From Paraburkholderia sp. CNPSo 3272 (lineage in GTDB: Bacteria > Pseudomonadota > Gammaproteobacteria > Burkholderiales > Burkholderiaceae), in contig NZ_JAMBPQ010000003.1 in assembly GCF_024206495.1 (NCBI RefSeq), forward strand, positions 310,001 through 374,000: a stretch of DNA of 64,000 bases, in the 5' to 3' direction. The notes beneath the pieces were generated by a model, which was given only the letters and a program-made list of their open reading frames with translations, made no database searches and was not told where the DNA came from. Below are positions 60,142-64,000 of the stretch, one piece after another (within the stretch, counting starts at the first letter, position 1; every line of letters begins with the position of its first letter). Both the position numbers and the translations under genes were made by a program.

Positions 60142-61725
60142 TTACTGCCGCGCCTCGAGATAGCCGACCCGCACGGGCGGCACGAACCACGCGAGACAAA
60201 GGCCGGCTAGCGCGGCCACGCCAGCGACGATGAGGCCCATATGGATCGAATCCACGAGTGCGCTGCGCGCCGAATTCATCATCGCGTCGCCGGCATGGCC
60301 GGCGCTCACCAGGCGGCTGATCAGCGCGGCCTGGTCGGCGCGGTCGACGAGCAGTTCGGGACTCGCAAACGACCTGAACCACTGCGTCGCCTGATATGAG
60401 TCGAGCGAGCGATTCACGCCCATCGTGTAGAGATGCCCGAGCAGCGCGCCGGTCATCGCCGTGCCCAGCATGCCGCCAAATGTGCGCAGCGATTGCAGCA
60501 TCGCCGTGGCGGCGCCGAGATGGTCGCGCGAGACGATCTGCTGCGAGCAGACCGTGAGGCTCGTGCCCACGAGGCCCAGCCCCAGGCCGCTCGCGCCCAT
60601 GCACGCCATCCACACGAGATGCGGCTCGTTGCCTCGCAGCACGACCACCGCGAGGCTCGCGAAAGCGGACAACGCAAAGCCGACGTAGAGAATCGCGTTG
60701 GCGCGCCGGATACGCGTGACCACGCGATTGTTCACGAAACTGCCGACAGTCGTGCCGAGCAGGAGCGGCGTGATCAGCATGCCCGAGGCGCGTGGCGACA
60801 TCGCATAGCCGCCCTGGAACAGCAGCGGCACATAGAAAACGAGCGAGAACAACGCAAACCCGCCGAGCACCGACATCGCAAAGAGCGGGCCGAGCTTGCG
60901 GTCGAGCAGCATGTCCACGGGGATGATCGGATAGCCCATGCGCTTTTCCCAGAAGAAAAGCGTCAGCGAACAGACCACTACGATCACGGCCAGCACGATC
61001 GTCGAAGTCGTCCAGCCTTGTCTCGGCAAGAGCTCGATGGCGAGTTGCAGCGCGCCGAACGTGACGGCGACGACGCAAGCGCCGAGCCAGTCGAGACGCA
61101 GCCGCGCGCCTTCGCGGGCATGGTGCAGATGCGGCAGGAAAGCGTGCACGAAGAAGAGCGCCACCACACCCACCGGCACGTTCACGAAGAACACGAGGCG
61201 CCAGCTGCCGTGCTGGGTCAGCATGCCCCCAAGCGTTGGCCCGACCACGTTCGCCAGGCCAAACGCAGAGGAGACGAACACCAGCCAGCGCAGGCGTAGC
61301 CTCGGATCGGGGAACAGGTCGGCGACGGTCGCGAACACCGTCCCCATCATGATGCCGCCGCCGATGCCCTGCAGGCCGCGCGCGAGCACGAGAAACAGCA
61401 TGTTGGTCGCGATCCCGCAGAGCACCGAGGCGAGGGTGAAGAGGAGGATGGCTGCGAGCATGAAGGGCTTGCGGCCGAACAGATCGCCCAGACGTCCGAA
61501 GATCGGAATCGTGATGACCGACGCAAGCATGTAAGCCGTCGCGACCCACGCATAGAGCTCGAACCCCTTGAGCTCCGCGACGATGCGCGGCAGTGCGGTG
61601 CCGACAATGGTCTGGTCGAGCGCGATCAGCATCGAAACCGACGCGACGCCGAGCATCGCCAATACCGACTCGCGAAACGGCAACAGCTGCCGCGCCTGAT
61701 CGTGAAGCCCAATGCTCGTGGCCAT
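60142..61725 (-). CDS. DHA2-type MFS multidrug efflux protein, 527 aa
   Basis: A 14-helix drug:H+ antiporter (EmrB/QacA type): 'MLIALDQTIVGTALPRIVAE' is the conserved 'LDxTIVNVALP' motif, and 'IFGRLGDLFGRKPFMLAAIL' is motif A. The length is typical. The MFS motif C region ('GPTLGGMLTQHGSWRLVFFV') is clear. It probably confers resistance to toxic compounds; no HlyD partner or regulator is encoded beside it. The start is ATG at 61725. Confidence 0.9.
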   Translation of the reverse strand: MATSIGLHDQARQLLPFRESVLAMLGVASVSMLIALDQTIVGTALPRIVAELKGFELYAWVATAYMLASVITIPIFGRLGDLFGRKPFMLAAILLFTLASVLCGIATNMLFLVLARGLQGIGGGIMMGTVFATVADLFPDPRLRLRWLVFVSSAFGLANVVGPTLGGMLTQHGSWRLVFFVNVPVGVVALFFVHAFLPHLHHAREGARLRLDWLGACVVAVTFGALQLAIELLPRQGWTTSTIVLAVIVVVCSLTLFFWEKRMGYPIIPVDMLLDRKLGPLFAMSVLGGFALFSLVFYVPLLFQGGYAMSPRASGMLITPLLLGTTVGSFVNNRVVTRIRRANAILYVGFALSAFASLAVVVLRGNEPHLVWMACMGASGLGLGLVGTSLTVCSQQIVSRDHLGAATAMLQSLRTFGGMLGTAMTGALLGHLYTMGVNRSLDSYQATQWFRSFASPELLVDRADQAALISRLVSAGHAGDAMMNSARSALVDSIHMGLIVAGVAALAGLCLAWFVPPVRVGYLEARQ

Positions 61726-62042
61726 GTAGCGCTCCTCACCGCTGCGACGCGGCTAATCTTCTATGCGGCGCCCGGCAAAAGTTCGATCGGTCGGGACCGC
61801 GCGTGCGACCTTCATGCGCCGTGCAATGATGGTACGCCCGCTTACGCGAATGTCACGAGACGAACACGCCATCGACGAAGTTATTCCACTCGGCCCGCGC
61901 GAGGCCAGTGAGTCGGCAAGCGTTTGCCAACGTTTCGCGGCTCGTCGATCTGCCATTCAATTTTGCTCTGCATGGAGTAAATCGGCGATTCCGCTGTTTG
62001 CCTTCACATCGGATGGGCTTCGACCAATACGGAGGGGACGTC
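61726..62042. other. Intergenic, divergent promoter region
   Basis: This 317-bp gap separates the MFS gene (minus) from the DUF305 gene (plus) and should hold both promoters. No gene, hairpin or repeat was seen that I could support. Confidence 0.35.
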
Positions 62043-62432
62043 ATGAACGCTGCAGTTCGACTCGTTCTGCGGGCAACGGTGTGCGGTGCGGCCGTGCTTT
62101 CCCTAGCCGGTCTATGCGCCGCGTCGTCGAGTGACGCGGGAGCGTCTCGCGACAGTGAGGAAGCCTCGTTTCTCTCTGAAAACGACGCGGCCATGACGAA
62201 GATGATGACCGGGATGGCGGCCAGGCCCACGGGCGACATCGACCGCGATTTCGTCGCAACAATGATTCCCCATCACCAGGGTGCCATCGACATGGCCATG
62301 GCGGAACTGCGGCATGGACACAACGAACAGCTACGCAGGATCGCTCAGGAGATCGTGGTCGAGCAGCAGCAGGAGATCGTTGCGATGCGCCTTGCGGTGC
62401 GTGACCCGAACACGGCGCCGATGTCCCACTGA
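62043..62432 (+). CDS. DUF305 exported protein, 129 aa
   Basis: A signal peptide ('VRLVLRATVCGAAVLSLAGL') precedes the DUF305 domain with the signature 'MIPHHQGAIDMAMAELRHGH' and 'LRRIAQEIVVEQQQEIVAMR'. The His/Met-rich helices form a ferritin-like bundle that is often found near copper-handling genes. The start is ATG at 62043 with GGAGG 7 nt upstream. It precedes the YVTN propeller gene by 32 bp, an operon. Confidence 0.87.
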   Translation: MNAAVRLVLRATVCGAAVLSLAGLCAASSSDAGASRDSEEASFLSENDAAMTKMMTGMAARPTGDIDRDFVATMIPHHQGAIDMAMAELRHGHNEQLRRIAQEIVVEQQQEIVAMRLAVRDPNTAPMSH

Positions 62433-62464
62433 CCCACCCGCATCGAGACGCAGGAGACAACGTC

Positions 62465-63940
62465 ATGAAATACAACGCCATGCTTGGCGCGGCCCTGACC
62501 GCCGCTGCGCTTGCCGCCGGGACGCTCGCGCAGGCGGGGCAGGTCCCCGGCTCGCAATCGGCCGCCGATATTCCAGTGAGCCATCGGGATCGCGTTTATT
62601 CGTCTGATCAGTTTTCGAACACCGTGTCAGTCATCGATCCCGCAGCCAATCGTCTGGTCGGTGTCATCCGCCTCGGCGAGCCGACTCCGGCCAACTTCAG
62701 CCCGCTCTATCACGGTCAGCTGCTCGTGCACGGCATGGGCTTTTCGCCCGATCACCGCACGCTGGCCATTGTCTCCATCGGCTCGAACTCGGTGACCTTC
62801 ATCGATACGCAAACCAATGCGGTCAAGCACGTGACCTACGTGGGCCGTTCCCCGCACGAGGCTTTCTTTACGCCCGACGGCAACGAAGTGTGGGTGACCG
62901 TGCGCGGCGAGAACTACGTCGATGTGCTCGACGGCAAGACCTTCGAAGAGAAGACGCGCATTGTCGTGCCAGCCGGGCCGGGCATGCAGATCTTCTCACC
63001 CGATGGAAAGTACGGGTATATCTGCTCGTCCTTCAACCCGGAAACCGATGTCGTTTCGGTAGCCGATCACAAGGTCGTGGCCCGCGTCACGCAGGCGAGT
63101 CCGTTCTGCCCGAACATCGCGGCGACGCCGGATGGCCGGCAGGTCTGGTTCACGCTCAAGGATGTGGGCAAGACGCAGGTGTTCGACGCCCGCCCGCCGT
63201 TTGCGCTGCTCAAAACGCTCGATACGGGGCCGATCACCAATCACGTGAACATTGTGCAGAACGCGCACGGCATGTTCGCATACGTGACGGTGGGCGGCCT
63301 GAACGAGATCAAGGTGTTCCGCACCGACGACTTTTCGCAGGCGGCGACCATCGCGGTTGGCAGCCTGCCGCACGGCATCTGGCCGTCCGGCGACGGCACG
63401 CGTGTCTACGTGGGCCTCGAAAACGGCGATGCGATGACGGCAATCGACACGCTGACCAACAAGGTCATCGCCACGGTGCCGGTCGGCCAGGCGCCGCAAG
63501 CCGTGGCGTACGTGCCTGACGCCGTGCCCGATGGCGACGGCACGGCCAACACGCAGCCGCTCGGCGCGGCGGGCGAGGCCACGCACGTCATGCTGGTTCC
63601 GGTGGGCGGTGCCGCGGCCGACCATGGCGCTGCGCCCACTTCAGTGGCGTTGTTCGATCAGGGATTGCTGCAGGTGCTGCAGGCTGCGGTGACGGGACTG
63701 CAGGCGGGCCAGCCGTATTTCCTCGGACTTTCGGACCACGCCGACGGCAGCGGCCGCATCGACGTCCTCGCGAGCTTCAAGGCCAATCCGGCCGGTTCGG
63801 CGATCGTCAACACGCTGGGCCAGATCCGGCAGGTCGTCGCGCCTGGCACGCCGGGCGTGACCGACCACCGGCGATATCTCGTGATCGCGCCGAGCGTGGG
63901 CGGCGCGCCCGGACCGGCTGTGCAGGTGCAGGCCTTGTGA
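62465..63940 (+). CDS. Exported YVTN/YncE-type beta-propeller protein, 491 aa
   Basis: A signal peptide ('GAALTAAALAAGTLAQAGQV') is followed by repeated blades of the 40-residue YVTN family, e.g. 'YSSDQFSNTVSVIDPAANRL', 'EVWVTVRGENYVDVLDGKTF' and 'RVYVGLENGDAMTAIDTLTN'. The C-terminal 120 residues ('GLSDHADGSGRIDVLASFKA') look like a separate beta domain. Periplasmic or surface role; related proteins occur with DUF305 and copper genes. The start is ATG at 62465. The window ends 60 bp after the stop. Confidence 0.87.
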   Translation: MKYNAMLGAALTAAALAAGTLAQAGQVPGSQSAADIPVSHRDRVYSSDQFSNTVSVIDPAANRLVGVIRLGEPTPANFSPLYHGQLLVHGMGFSPDHRTLAIVSIGSNSVTFIDTQTNAVKHVTYVGRSPHEAFFTPDGNEVWVTVRGENYVDVLDGKTFEEKTRIVVPAGPGMQIFSPDGKYGYICSSFNPETDVVSVADHKVVARVTQASPFCPNIAATPDGRQVWFTLKDVGKTQVFDARPPFALLKTLDTGPITNHVNIVQNAHGMFAYVTVGGLNEIKVFRTDDFSQAATIAVGSLPHGIWPSGDGTRVYVGLENGDAMTAIDTLTNKVIATVPVGQAPQAVAYVPDAVPDGDGTANTQPLGAAGEATHVMLVPVGGAAADHGAAPTSVALFDQGLLQVLQAAVTGLQAGQPYFLGLSDHADGSGRIDVLASFKANPAGSAIVNTLGQIRQVVAPGTPGVTDHRRYLVIAPSVGGAPGPAVQVQAL

Positions 63941-64000
63941 GTGTCCCGGGCATCGCCCCGGTCATTTCGAATTCCTTAGTAAAAGGCCTGGGTTGCGTGG

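Overview
The window is GC-rich, densely coded bacterial DNA of the Burkholderiaceae type, most likely Paraburkholderia or Caballeronia. The evidence is three classical Burkholderia-style porins that begin the mature chain with 'SSVTLYG/QVTLYG' and end in 'GIRH(K/R/A)F', a PqiABC lipid-transport operon, and many LysR genes divergent from oxidoreductases. No rRNA, tRNA, intact insertion sequence, CRISPR array or prophage was found. The content is accessory, as on a second chromosome, chromid or variable island. The genus assignment is inference.

Layout. 0-8 kb: two LysR/oxidoreductase divergent pairs, a TauE/SafE permease facing a LuxR-type regulator, and decayed remnants of an SDR, a second copy of the LuxR-type gene and an unrecognised gene. 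8-18 kb: small exported proteins, a CBS-BON protein, a short YheS-like ABC-F ATPase, PRC-barrel and AsmA-like proteins, a ferredoxin/metallo-beta-lactamase hybrid and a molybdopterin oxidoreductase. 18-27.6 kb: a patchwork of exporters, regulators, a divergent second adenylosuccinate synthetase, two GSTs, a CGNR regulator facing an alpha/beta hydrolase, and several gene fragments. 27.8-39 kb: a cell-envelope block with a porin, glycine-zipper and SYLF proteins, the pqiABC operon with an extra downstream gene, and DUF2950 and DUF3300 proteins. 39.6-41.6 kb: a histidine kinase/FixJ-like regulator pair with ATGA overlap. 41.6-52.3 kb: a ten-gene catabolic cluster with divergent AraC regulator: beta-keto acid cleavage enzyme, MFS importer, quinone oxidoreductase, Fe(II)/2-oxoglutarate dioxygenase, serine hydrolase, DsbA/FrnE-like protein, Rieske protein, acyl-CoA ligase, porin and BON protein. 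52.5-56.2 kb: DUF899 and DUF2182 genes facing a frameshifted winged-helix regulator. 56.2-60.1 kb: a BtuB-type TonB receptor and a porin, divergently transcribed, each behind its own cobalamin riboswitch. 60.1-64 kb: a 14-TM drug-efflux type MFS protein, then DUF305 and a YVTN beta-propeller protein.

The two most interesting systems are the back-to-back cobalamin riboswitches, one of which leads into a general porin through a short SD-preceded mini-ORF, and the unassigned beta-keto acid catabolic cluster. Signs of decay and rearrangement (SDR, EamA, HxlR-like and LuxR remnants, plus two single-base frameshifts) are concentrated at 0-8 kb and 17.9-24 kb, with one frameshift at 54.4 kb.
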